DNA of 64,000 nt, from NCBI GenBank assembly GCA_029379385.1, contig CM055618.1:9744134-9808133 (forward strand), in the 5' to 3' direction. The notes beneath the pieces are model-generated. The model was not told where the DNA came from. It ran no database searches and saw nothing but the letters and a program-made list of their open reading frames with translations. Positions 1 through 11,730 of this stretch are shown here, one piece after another (position 1 is the stretch's first letter; each line of letters opens with the position of its first letter). A program made the position numbers and the translations under genes. This DNA is from Quillaja saponaria. Lineage: Eukaryota; Streptophyta; Magnoliopsida; Fabales; Quillajaceae.

Positions 1-439
1 ATATTCCTATTGAAACAACAACATAACAGTTTAAATTCAACTAAGAAATGAGGGGAATTTACTAGAACTTGTATAAAATAAGATAATCACAAAACAAAAG
101 TGGCATTCTTCACTTGGAAGAATCAAGATTGGAACTTGCAAGTGAAGTAAATAAGAAGGGTCAACAATAGGTAGAGGCAGAACTCAGGAGGCAGCAACAA
201 GAAGGCACTTTGTCAAAATCCAATGCTGCAACATAATGAGATGCCTATCAAAATCAGAAGTTAAATTGATTTATTACTCACCATTAATGCAACAACATCA
301 TCAACTATATATTCAATCTAGAACACAACTTCCTTCAAAAACAAAACCCGAGAGGTCTAATATGTATATATATATATATATATATAGTATATCCAAAAGG
401 AAATAAACACTAAAAACAGAGAATTTATAAATTTCAAGT
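1..439. other. Non-genic flank with a (TA)n tract
   Basis: No coding signal was seen. A TA dinucleotide run lies at 363-386. This stretch may be the untranslated end of the hAT element, but no terminal inverted repeat could be recognised here. Confidence 0.4.
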
Positions 440-749
440 ACTTGAAATAATTTTATCTTATTCTTCATTTGATTCTTCATAGTTTATTGGTAAAGGACTA
501 CACTTGAGCTAATTTTTGTGCAAATAAGTGCCTCCACTTTTTTTTGGTTTTAAAAAGTTTCGATAAGAATCAAGTACTCGTTCCCTGGTAGAAAATGCTA
601 ATTCATAAGCAACAGTAGTAATGGGAACTCTAAAAACATCTTTTGTCAATTTGCCTAACACTTTGTACTTCCCATTATTCAGCACTCACCATTTCCAAAA
701 TGTCAAATGTTTTTGTTATAGGCTCACGAGTCTCCAAAAAATACTTATC

Positions 750-2140
750 TGTTGTCGATTTTCAATCATGCAAGCATACATATCATAACAAGTAATAAAG
801 TGATAGATAGGATGTAATCCCATGAGAAATTATTACTAACAATATTGTTAAATACTAAAATTGGAACAACTTAACCTTATTCAAAAAACCGAATTGTTTT
901 GCAAGCTATGTTTATAACTAAATTGCATTTTAACTTAAATATTAAACCCTAGGTTCACAATATCGTACAACACTTCACCTAATTCCCCTTTTACTCCCTC
1001 TTAAATTATGTAATAGAATAAGTTATTAACCTAGAGTTCTTAATCAATTATAAGCATATTCCAATGTACTTATAATATTATCCCTTTAATTAATTCACTA
1101 TATTCCTATGCGAATTAGATTAAAAAAGATTCATTAAGATTAAACTACAAATTGGCTACATATGGCAAGAGAGTATATTTGTATCTCTCAAGCAACTCAA
1201 ATTACTTAATTATATGAATAATTCAATCATATGCTAATTCATCTATGGCTAACCCTGAATTCTCTTTTCTAAGTTTATTTAGGATACCTAATCAATTTCA
1301 TTGGTGATCAATCAACTAGAAGCATTAAGAACAAGATGGACATAAATAACCTAAAAACCAATACATAACATAATTAAAAGCAAAGAGTATACAAGCTACA
1401 TGTTAAGTTCAATTGAAACATAAAAAGGGAAACTACTCCATACTAACTAATAAAAACAAAAGCATAAATTTCATCACAAGTAAAATCAGAAAATTAGAAG
1501 GGAAGAAGAGAAAAATAGAAGTTGTTACAGCTTCAAGAACTTCTTAAAATCTCCAATCTTCCTTGCTCTGATGTGTTCTCTAAGGCCCAACCTTCAATCC
1601 TTTCTTATAGGCATTTTTCTCCCAGTTTATATCAACCAGGATTTTATTTTTTTGTACGGACTTTGTGGCGCTACCTTTTCCAGTGCTGTGGTGCTTAGCT
1701 ATCTGGATTTTAAACGAATACATGATGACCTCTGGCACTACAGCGTCAACTTCCTAGCGTTGCGGTGCCATACTCTCTAACTTCAAGCCTTAATTTCTGG
1801 ATTTTCACTACAATGACACCAACTTTATATAGTCGTTGTACCATGCTCTCGGGTGAAAATGAGAAATCATGCTGCTCCTTTAGCACTGTGGCGTCTAAAT
1901 GTTCAATGCCGCAACACTAGCTTCAAACTTATCCATCCTCTTTGAGTTATAGTGGGTTACTGCTTCAAATAAATTTAAAACAAAATAAATAACTAAAGAA
2001 TAAACAAAACTACTCATAAATTGAGTCAAACACATATAAAATCCTGAATAAACATAACTAAACTTTAAAACAAAAAACACAATTGACTTCTATTCCTAAA
2101 CAAAAGAATTTAGCACACTTTATAATTTACAGAGTTGTCA
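750..2140. mobile_element. Solo LTR-like insertion (1.39 kb) inside the hAT pseudogene
   Basis: The segment starts TGTTGTCG and ends GTTGTCA, so it has the TG...CA ends of an LTR. It is flanked by a perfect 5-bp direct repeat, TTATC, at 745-749 and 2141-2145. Removing it with one TTATC copy joins the hAT reading frame as SELDKYFLETREP, which is the order expected for the hAT C-terminus. There is no internal gag or pol, so it is best read as a solo LTR left by recombination. The retrotransposon family is not identified. Confidence 0.8.
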
Positions 2141-2207
2141 TTATCCAACTCAGATTTGCTAGCAAAAGACTATTCTTTCATGAAATCCTTAGCAAACTTA
2201 CTTGGAT

Positions 2208-5200
2208 TGTTATAACCCGATAATTTAACGTATGTTTTAGAATGTTGTACATAAATGGTCTTGATTAAGTAAATGATAACTTTTCGTAAAGTAAATTAAA
2301 ATAAAAGTAGACTTGTGTAAATATAAGTTAAAATTTATCACCTTAATGGGTAAATTGGAAGTTGAATTTAATTTAGGTGATGGTGTTGATAGGTGAGACA
2401 AATAAATAAATGAAACTAATTAGTAAATACATATATGTAAGTATATACATATATAATTTAGAAATAAATTTCCATCACAAGGTATAAAGTGAAATTTTAA
2501 CTAGATATTTTTCTTATTTTATTATTTTAATTGTCCTTTTTTTTTTTTTTTGGAGAACCGACTTACTCTTCTTTCTTAGTGTCCTTGTTCCTGCTTTGTG
2601 TATTTTCCTGGTTCCATCTGTGAAAGGAGACTTCTTCACCCAGCTTTTTCCCTTTTCTTCTTTGACTAACTGCTCCCTTGGTTGAAAAATCTTTGGCTGG
2701 CCGTGGGTGTAGTCCGCACCAAGAGACAAGCAAAGGCAGCTGGTGTGATTTTGTTGTGACCGTTGGTGAAAGAAAAACTGTGAAGGTTGGGGTGCAATTT
2801 ATCTATCTTAGCTGTGGCTTCTCCTTTCTAGTAGCTTGCAAGGTGAGTGTCAAGTTAAGAGGAAACTGGGTTGCTAGAATCTTAAGCTATTGTTCTATAT
2901 AGCAGCTTAATCATTTGGGTTTTCTTTCATGGCCGGCTGTTTGGTAACAAAGAGAAGGAAAGTTCTCTTTCTATCATTTGTATTATGGTCATTAATTTAT
3001 GCATTAGTCCTCCTAGACCCAATTGAGCTGCTATTTTGATGATTGGCCGTTTGCTTGTTGGCGTGATACAAGGGTTCAACTATGCCCTGTTTTCAGCTCT
3101 TGGAGCCATCTTCTGTTGTAACTATAAATGATTAGTTGGTTAGTTCGTGATGCTTTCTCAACTGTGGCACCACCAATTAGTGATTTACCAAGTTTCATTG
3201 AACACGAGGAGTTGAAAGTCACATGAACTTATGAGTGACAGTTTCCTTGTTTAATTGATGTTAGTTTTAATTTTTCTTTGTATGTTGGGAGTTAGATGTA
3301 GGTATTATATGTATATGAGTTAAGAAATGTAGAGATGATCATATGAACTAGAGAAAGATAAGTTGGAAATTAATTATATCAATAATAGGAAGGTAAAATT
3401 CAAACTTTTTATTAAGTTTAGATAATTAAATTGAATTGATCTTAATAATTAGAAAATAAGTAATTTGAAGCGTGTAAACTAGTATTGAAATTTGTAATTG
3501 AAGCTCTTAATCATTGTGATAATTAAGCAGTTTTGGATGAGGGCAGATTTCGTGAGTGAAAGAAATCTTGTATTTTGGATGCATTTGTGGCTAAATTAAA
3601 TTAAGAGTTCAAAAGATAAAGTGTAGCTTAGGATCTTGGGATATTGTCTACAAAATTTCGTAGCTTGGTTCCAAGTATGTTGTGAGTTGGAGCTGTTAGA
3701 CTCCAGCTAGGTCAAATAGGATTCATAATGCCCTATTTTTGGTTCATGTAAGAAATTGAGTGGGTTCATGACAGATTTTAGGAAAAGTTTCTAAATAATA
3801 AAGATAGATATATTTTTCTATGAATAAACCTAGCAAACGGAATTGGATTTTGTTTTTTCTACATAAAGTTGTGTTCAATTAACTAAGGTAAAGTCAGAGT
3901 TGTAAAAATCCTGTGTGTTGTAGAATTTGATGTAACTTCAAACAATAAACTGTATTGATATACAAATCTAAAAATTAAAAATGATATACCATTATAAAAC
4001 TACATGTGTCTAGTATTTTATAAATTTTATGAAACTGGATTCAGAGTTCCCTAGAGAAAGATATGACCGTTAAAGTGGACACTAATCTAAACCCAAGTTT
4101 GGACAGTCTCAACATCTCTAACTCACTAAGTGCTTTTTTTTTTTTATCTTTTCTAATAGTTTTTTCTACCCTATGCATTGTCAAGACATTTAAAATGTCC
4201 CTTCATTATTAATCATATCACATAAAGTCCAATTCATATTAATTGGCATCCAATAGCTTAATGAAAATTTTCATAAATAAACCGATACAAGTTGAAATAT
4301 AAGCTTAGAAATTAAAAGATTATAACAATACCGTTCATGAAGTAAGTATTATTTGGAATTATGAATTTATGTTCCGGATTCTAATGTGGACCTGATAAGA
4401 TGCTTGGACGCAAGTGTGAGTGATGAGTGAAATCGATTTCAGGTGAGTGGTTAATTGCTATCTTTAGGGGCTAGATTAGCATGTGTAATTATATGTTTAT
4501 TTAAATATGCGAGATATATGAAAAATAAGTAGAGTACTTCAGTAATTTATTTAAATTATGTTTGTTTGATATTGATTGTTGTGTTTGACATTGATTGTGG
4601 TTGATAAGGGCCAACAAAGTGAGGTTTTTATGAAAATGATTTTATCTCCGAAAATGAGATCTAGGTGCACCTAGGATGTTCTGATCAAAAATCCTAAGAA
4701 AAGTTCTGATTCTGATAAATGTTTTTAAATTGAGTGCTCAGCCTCGGTGGGATGGATTGTGTAAGAAGATTAATTTATTATGGGGGCGCGTAAATGTCTA
4801 GTAGGGGGTGATAATGTTGTGCGGGGCTGGGTCACTTGTTGGCCCTTTGGTTGCATTGTTTAATATTATTGCTTTGATTAATTTGTGATCCTGTGTTTCA
4901 TGTAAATTGTGAATTTATGACAATTATAATGTATATGTGTAATGTGAATTAAGGTATGAACAATGTACATGAGGTTATCATATATGTTATACAATTGTGT
5001 TGGGTGATGCTAGTACTTTTTTGGTATAATTTTTCACTCACGGAGTCCATAGGACTCATCCTTCTCGTGGATAATTTTTTTTTTTTCAGCAATCCAATAT
5101 ATGGTGTCGCCAAATTTGTTGACTTGCCGACAGAGTACGACAATATATTTTTCCATGATCTTAGACTTGAAGTTAAAAATGAAAGTTGCAGTCACACTAG

Positions 5201-5504
5201 AGTGGTGAAATGCTTACTTTTGTATGAGGTAATAGTCTAGATTATTGTCCTTGTGTCGTTATGTGGAATTAGGAACACATATATATTGTATTTTGAGACA
5301 TGTTATATAAATTTTCAGTAAGTTGCTATTTATTTCAAAAATAAAAAATAAATAAACTTTTACAGTGAACTTTTATTCTATAAAAGTATTTTTATTCTTT
5401 AGTTGGATCAAGAGTCATGGTTATTACTTTGTTTTGAATTTAGGGTTACGGAGGTTTGGTTATCCAACCCTCCGGCCAATCATGCCTCCGTGAGGGGTGT
5501 GACA
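2208..5504. mobile_element. Solo LTR-like insertion (3.3 kb) inside the hAT pseudogene
   Basis: It begins TGTTATAACCCG, ends GGGGTGTGACA, and is flanked by a perfect 5-bp direct repeat, TGGAT (2203-2207 and 5505-5509). Excising it with one repeat copy restores a continuous hAT frame, SDDNPSKFAKDFMKE. No gag or pol is visible in 3.3 kb, so it is either a solo LTR of a large-LTR family or a non-coding element bounded like an LTR. Ends of this form are common in plant Ty3/gypsy LTRs, but orientation and lineage are inference. It shares extensive similarity, in inverted orientation, with 5,727-9,215. Confidence 0.8.
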
Positions 5505-5726
5505 TGGATTATCATCACTTGTTGCCCCAATGATACCTACATGTTGAGAAGATGCACCAACACCGGAGGCAGTCATTTTTACAACAATTTGTTGAAAAAT
5601 TTTATAAAGGCCATTTGATCTCTCCAATGTGGCCTTCACTTTCCATGTTATAAAATTGACTTGCTCTTCCCCAAAAGCTTCTTAACCTTCAAGTAATAAA
5701 CCTTAACTTGTATAGTTGTACGACAA

Positions 5727-8700
5727 TGTCACACCCATCACGGATGCATGACTGGCCGGATTGGGTAACCAATCCATCGTAACCTTGATTTCAAAACAAA
5801 ATAACAAACCTGACTCATGACCCAACTAAAGAATAAAAGTAACTTTTCTAAAATCGAAGTTCACTGTAAAAGTTTACTTCCTGTAATAATTAACAAATTA
5901 CTGAAAATTTTGGAAGAGATTCCCTACGATACGGAACATGCCTCAAAATACAAATATATATACTTATGATTTTACACAATAATAACATAAAAATAACAAA
6001 GAGATCCCCTCCATCCACATCATAAACAAGACAAATAATTGGACGTTTACATCATTCAAAATTAGACATCCCACTGTCCTAGTGTGACTGCAAACTTTCA
6101 TCCTTTAACTTCAAGTCTGAGATCTTGGAATTAACTTGTCGTGCTCAATCGGCAAGTCACAAGCTCAGCAACACCATGTACCGAACTCCTGTTACTAAAA
6201 AAATAATCACAGAAAATAGGTGAGTCATACGGACTTCGTGAGTGGAAAATAGTACTAAAAGGTACTAGCATCACTCAACACAAATATATAACATATATAG
6301 TCAATTGACATCATGTAATAATGTTCATGTCTTAACCCGAAACATACGCACATATTTGTAATCGTCATAAATTCACAACTTATATAATTCATAGTATCAC
6401 AAATTAATCAGAGCAATCACAGCACACAAAACAACAAATGGTTAACGAGTGACCTAGCCTCGCACAACATTATTACCCCCTACCAGGCATTTACGTGCCC
6501 GTACAACAAATTGATCTCCGTACACAATCCATCCCACCGGGGCTAAGAAACATTTATCCAAGTCAGAATTTCTCATGATTTTAAATCAGAATATCCTAGG
6601 TGCACTTGGATTTTTAATTTCAGAAATAAAAATTATTTTTCATAAAAACCTCACTTTGTTGGTCCTTAACAACCACAATCAATATCAAACAAAGCCACCA
6701 ATATCAAACAAACATAATTCAAATAAATTACGAAAATACTCTACTTGCTTACTTTCCATATATCACATATATTCAAATAAACATATAATTACACATACTA
6801 ATCTAGCCCCTAAAGGCAGCAATTAACCACTCACATGTTTACAAACCTTGTTCGTCACTTTGTCTTGCACTCACGTATGTCGTCAGTCCCACAGACAAGT
6901 CCGGAACTGAAATTCATAATCCCAAATAATACTTAGTTCATAAACGTTATTGTTATAATCTTTTAATTACTAAGCTTTTATCTCAACTTGTATAGGTTTC
7001 TTTATGAAAGTTTTCCATTAAGCTATTATATGGTAAGTAATATACATTGTACTTTATGCGGTAAGGTTGATAGTGAAAAGACATTTTAGATGTCTTGATA
7101 ATGCATAGAGTAGAAAGAAACTATTAAAAAAGTTAGAAAACACAAGTGGGTTAAAAATGTTAAAACTGTCCAAACTCAAGGTTTGGACCAGTGTCAACTT
7201 TAACGGTCATATCTTTTTCTAGGAAACTCCAGATCCAGTTTCATAAAATTTATAAAATACTAGACACATGTAGATTTTTAATGGTAAATCATTTGTAATT
7301 TTTAGATTTGTATATCAATACAGTTTATTGTTTGAAGTTGCATCAAACTCTGCAACACGCAGGATTTTGATAGCTCTGACCTTACCTTAGTTAATTGAAC
7401 ATAACTTTCTCTAGGAAAAACAAAATCCAATTCCGTTTGTTGATTTTATTAGTAGACAAGTATATATATATTTCTTATTAAGAAAATTTTTCCAAAATCT
7501 ATCATGAACCCACTCAATTCCTTATATGAACCAAAAATAGGGCACTACGAATCCTGCCTGACCTAACTGGAGTCTAATAGCTATAACTCATAACATATTT
7601 GGAATCAAGCTACGAAATTTTTTAGACAACATTTCAAGACTATAAGCTACATTTTATCTTTTGAACTCTTAATTTAATTCTACCCCTCAAAATACTGAAT
7701 TTATGTTACCCACGAAATTTATCCCTTGCACCCCTTCAAAACCACTTAACTCATATTTTCCTACACTTTATTTCCAACTAACCCTCCTTGATCACATCCA
7801 TTACTCACTTTCATTCATTCCTTAACTCAATACATCCACTAACCCTTTGCTCTTGTTATGAACTTTTATTCAATTTTTTTTAAGACAACTAGCCATCAAG
7901 ACTAAAATTTACCAAGTTTTAGTTACAAAGTTCCACTTAATTTTCTTGTAAACATTTTATCAAATCTTAACATGCTTAGAAAATTCTGGTTCTTCATACA
8001 AATATTTTTCCCAGTATGACCAACATCATTTCATAGATCTTTATATCACACATATTCCACTTGGTGAACTAAATTAAATTAACCATCAACTTTTCATAAT
8101 ATTACTATCCAATATTGAATCCACAAAGAAATTATTTAAAGTTCTTTAAACATATATATAAATTCTAATTTTTTATACTAGAATTCTAAACTCCCTATTC
8201 TAATAACTATTTAATGTGTTTATTATTAATGAACTTTGGTTTATAATTACAATTCCTCCAGCCTCTTTTGTTTAAGTCTTTCATAACGTATTAAAAATAG
8301 GATTTAGTTTCAAGAAAGCCCCATTTACTCATCTAAACCAAGTAATTTTCTCCACCCAAACCACTGCTAGTACTCACTGCAAAACAGAGCAAGAGTGAGT
8401 GTTATAACTATCTTGGCTACCTTTCCCAACCAAACTACTACCACAACTTCTACTTCCCACCAACCAACTAACAAAAAAACTACAGCCACCCGAGTAAACG
8501 AAGGCTAAATCAAAGAGGAAAACGTTGCAGCCGAAGCAAAGCACAGCTGAAATTTTCAATAGCTAACCAAGAGCTAATTAATCCTAAGATTAGTCTTAAT
8601 TTCCACACACACTCCTGCCTTCCCATATTAACTCACACAAAAAGGAGGAGATTCAAGAACATAGCTCCTCCAATGGCCGAACCAAAAGCAGGAACAACAA

Positions 8701-9215
8701 CTACCAAACTGTCACTATAGCAAGCACAAGAAGAGACGAAATGAATTGACTCACTACAGGCTTAAACTTGGCCACCAACTTGTGAGACTCACGGCTAGAA
8801 ATGAAGGAAGCAAAAGAGGACTTGGCCATGGCAGCTCCAAGCACAGCAGCAACCCATGGAAGGTTCAAATCCAGCCAAGCTTAGGTACAATAGAGCTCAA
8901 GCAATCAACTGGAAATTGGAAGCACTACAGTCCAGCAAGAAGAAAAGGAAATTGGAAGAATCAAGAACAAGGAATAGAAGGACAGGGACTCGGACTGAAA
9001 GAGAAAGACAAGAATATAAGGCGGTGGGGAAGGGAAAGAACAAAGAGAAAAGAAAAAGTGAAAGAAAATAAAATAATAAATAAATATGAAATAGCAAAAG
9101 TGGTCCAAGTACTAGGATTATATGGTGCAAATTAACCCTTAACATATATATTTATTATAAAATATGAAGTTATACATAAAATTTAAAATATATACTAAGA
9201 TATGAGATTATAACA
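5727..9215. mobile_element. Second copy of the 3.3-kb LTR family, inverted
   Basis: It starts TGTCACACCC and can be followed to about 9,215 (..TTATAACA). It is the reverse complement of the 2,208-5,504 copy. Clear matching blocks are 5,446-5,504 against 5,727-5,795 and about 4,010-4,100 against 7,180-7,270. Another is about 3,600-3,780 against 7,500-7,690. The two copies face each other across 222 bp of hAT sequence (5,505-5,726). The outer end rests on a short terminal match (TGTTATAA) and could lie further right, to about 9,355. No matching target-site duplication was found (GACAA before, AATTT after). Short open frames in it, such as 8,746-9,135, look like chance frames. Confidence 0.7.
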
Positions 9216-11559
9216 AATTTCTATATATTATTATTTAATTACTTCATTTATGTATTTATTATTTTATAACTAGATTTCACACCTTACATTTAATGCTTGA
9301 TTTTATTTTTGTTTCAATATCTAGTTTTAAGGACCATAACAGGCCAAGTACTAAAACAACAAAAAATATCATAAAGATTTTTTCAATCCATGTCAACCTC
9401 ATACTTGTTATGTTTTTCTTTCATACTTATTGCCATTGTCTTAAGTGCCCGACTACCACTTCATATTCATTTTTGCAATGCTGCTACAATGTCATAAAAG
9501 TCATGGAAGTATGAATGTGATGTAACATAAAAGGAACAACAAATTGTTTAAGTTACATCATAAAAAATAAGAAGTCAGCAAATACCCTAGGTGCTTCTCA
9601 ATCTTCACTAGTAAGAGTGGTCTTCCCTAGCTTAGTATCATTCTCAAACTCATTTCTACATAGATTATCATCTTTCTTCAACCTATTAAATGTTTTTTCA
9701 TGCTTCATGATTGATTCCAACATATTAAGAATGTAGAATTCCACTTTGTAGGTACATTCAAACTAACAAACGCCTTAGTAAGTATTAATTTTCTCAACTT
9801 CTACACATTTTGTAACCTTAACATCCTTGAAGATGGGGCCTTTACATACTTAACAAAAGTTCTAATCCAAAGCACACATCCATGTCCAGATCTTTCAAAC
9901 ATCATAGACAATTAAGTTAAGTATGTGAGCACAGCACTTAAGATGCACGAAGTCACCATTCAACACTGCCCCTGCCCAGTTAATAACTTTCTCAGTCAAG
10001 GAAGACACTGCCCTATCATTTGAAGATGTGTTGTCTACTATAACACAAAATAATCTATTTATCCCCCAATTCAACAAGTATTCCTCAATTGTCTCACAAT
10101 TGTGATCAAGAACTACACAAAAATTTAATAGTCTCTTATGCAACCTCAAACCATCATTAGTAAAGTGATCAGTCAAACACAAATAGTTCAAATTCTTAAC
10201 AGAATTTCAACAATCAGTTGTGACTGACACTATTTCTTTGTTGTTAACTAGCCGCTTTCAGTAAAAAACAATTATAAATATCTCTAGTTATTGTCCACCT
10301 AGATAGCACATGCATTCTAGGGCACAATTGACTTATCAATATACAAAAACCTTCAGTTTCTACATGACTAAAATGTAGTTCATTCATAATTATACCTAGC
10401 AAATGCGTCCCTCAAGCTTTCTCATTATACTTGTTAGAAGTAGTACCTAAAGTACTTCTCATACTACTGATCACTCTATTTCCTAACTAATCATTTTTAT
10501 TTTTTTTTGTAGTATACCTAGTTAAAACAGTATGACTTTGATTCCAACCAAACAAAAAATGTTTAGAAAATTTCTTATAATGAGAGTTTAAGCGTGCCCT
10601 AAATTAGTTACAATGAGAGGCAAAATCAGTTCTATACCAATTACATGCAAATCTATGATCAAGCCCAGAAGTTCCCTCAACATGAGTGAAATGTTCCCAG
10701 ATCCAAGATGATTTGGAGTTCCTTTTCTAACCTAGGATGAGGGCTTTGCAACTTTCAACAATCTCTTTTTCGATTGTTTTGCAATTTGGTCTGCAGCTGC
10801 TTCTACATCATCTTTAGAGTCAGAGAGAGATCCTTAACTTGGTCTGGATTTATTGCCAAATTTGTCATTGGATTTATGGTCAAAATGGAGTTTTTCCTAC
10901 TGTTATTACTACTGGTTCCATTCATGTAATAAAAAAAGAAAACAACATAATGAGTCAATGAATCCCGAAAATCAATCTGACTAGCAGAGAAACGGCAACG
11001 GAGAATAGATGAAAACAAACATATAAAAATGAATCTCAAAAATCATTACATGTCAAGTATAAACTCATTCAAACTAAAAAACAAAGTGCAACAGAATAAT
11101 ACAATAATGAATCCTGAGATCAAAATACGCTAATTGAAAGAGTTACTAAAAGAATTAGATACAAACAAATATACTGAAATTAAGTCCCTTCAATGAATTC
11201 CCGAAATCAAACCCTAACTAGCTAAGTCAAACCCTAATTAGCTAATTCGAACCGAAAACCCTAAATTTCAAATCATTCATCCTATTCCAAGTCTCCATTC
11301 CCAAATCCCAAACACATTTTAAAATAGCATTATATCTTAGAATTTAAAGATTACTCATTCAAGTTTCAGCAACTCATACAAACTCCTTTTGTTAAAGTCG
11401 AAGATGAAGATATTCCAAGCTTGCGAACATGAATGGAGATGAAGAATTAAAGATTGAGAAGGAAAATAAATGGAGATTGAAGAAGAGAAGAAAAAAAGAT
11501 AGAGGCAGAGTCGATTTGGAAAAATGAAAGGGAATAGAGATTTTGGGTTGGGGCTTGAA

Positions 11560-11730
11560 TGGGCAGTATGTAATTTACATTAAAATATATATAACATTTG
11601 GCACAAAGCCCAAACCAACAGAATTCGACAAAGGCTTTGGGCCTTCGGTTTTCGATCCTTTCAGGTTAGTTGCGGTTTGATTTTTCGATTGCGATTCGGT
11701 TTCTGCTCATTCTTAATTTTAGGAATGTTT
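11560..11730 (-). mobile_element. Probable outer end of the hAT element
   Basis: Downstream of the BED-finger end, the sequence becomes rich in CGGTTT/CGATTT motifs (11,640-11,700), followed by TCTGCTCATTCTTA near 11,701-11,716. Such CGGTTCGG-type subterminal motifs next to a TGCTCA-like terminus are typical of plant hAT elements. A similar composition is seen in the complete hAT MITE at 42,213-42,782. The opposite terminus was not found, so this boundary is tentative. Confidence 0.35.

Larger units (their letters stand above)
440..10930 (-). pseudogene. hAT (Ac-like, BED-finger) transposase pseudogene, split by three insertions
   Basis: This is a decayed DNA transposase of the hAT superfamily (RICESLEEPER/Tam3-like), read right to left. 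From about 10,930 down to 9,300 the translated fragments follow family order: a BED-finger-like stretch (WEHFTHVEGTSG...ACNWYRTDFASH, about 10,620-10,710), ELHFSHVETEGF (about 10,370), LCPRMHVLSRWTITRD, SVTTDC then a stop where Trp is expected (about 10,205), NYLCLTDHF, CVIVDNTSSND, VNWAGAVLNG, HLKCCAHILNLIV (to 9,895), then NVPTKWNSTFLMLES (about 9,720). The C-terminal dimerisation part lies far away at about 440-749 (VPITTVAYELAFSTRERVLD). Short connecting pieces survive at 5,505-5,726 and 2,141-2,207. In-frame stops and frameshifts are frequent, so no functional protein is possible. The gaps between pieces are LTR-type insertions. Family assignment rests on several conserved motifs in the right order; exact ends are uncertain. 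Confidence 0.85.

Noticed and set aside
8746..9135. 129-codon plus-strand open frame, overlapping frames on both strands
   Set aside because: It lies inside an LTR-family copy, is Lys/Arg/Glu-rich because of GA-rich DNA, and has no counterpart frame in the inverted sister copy.
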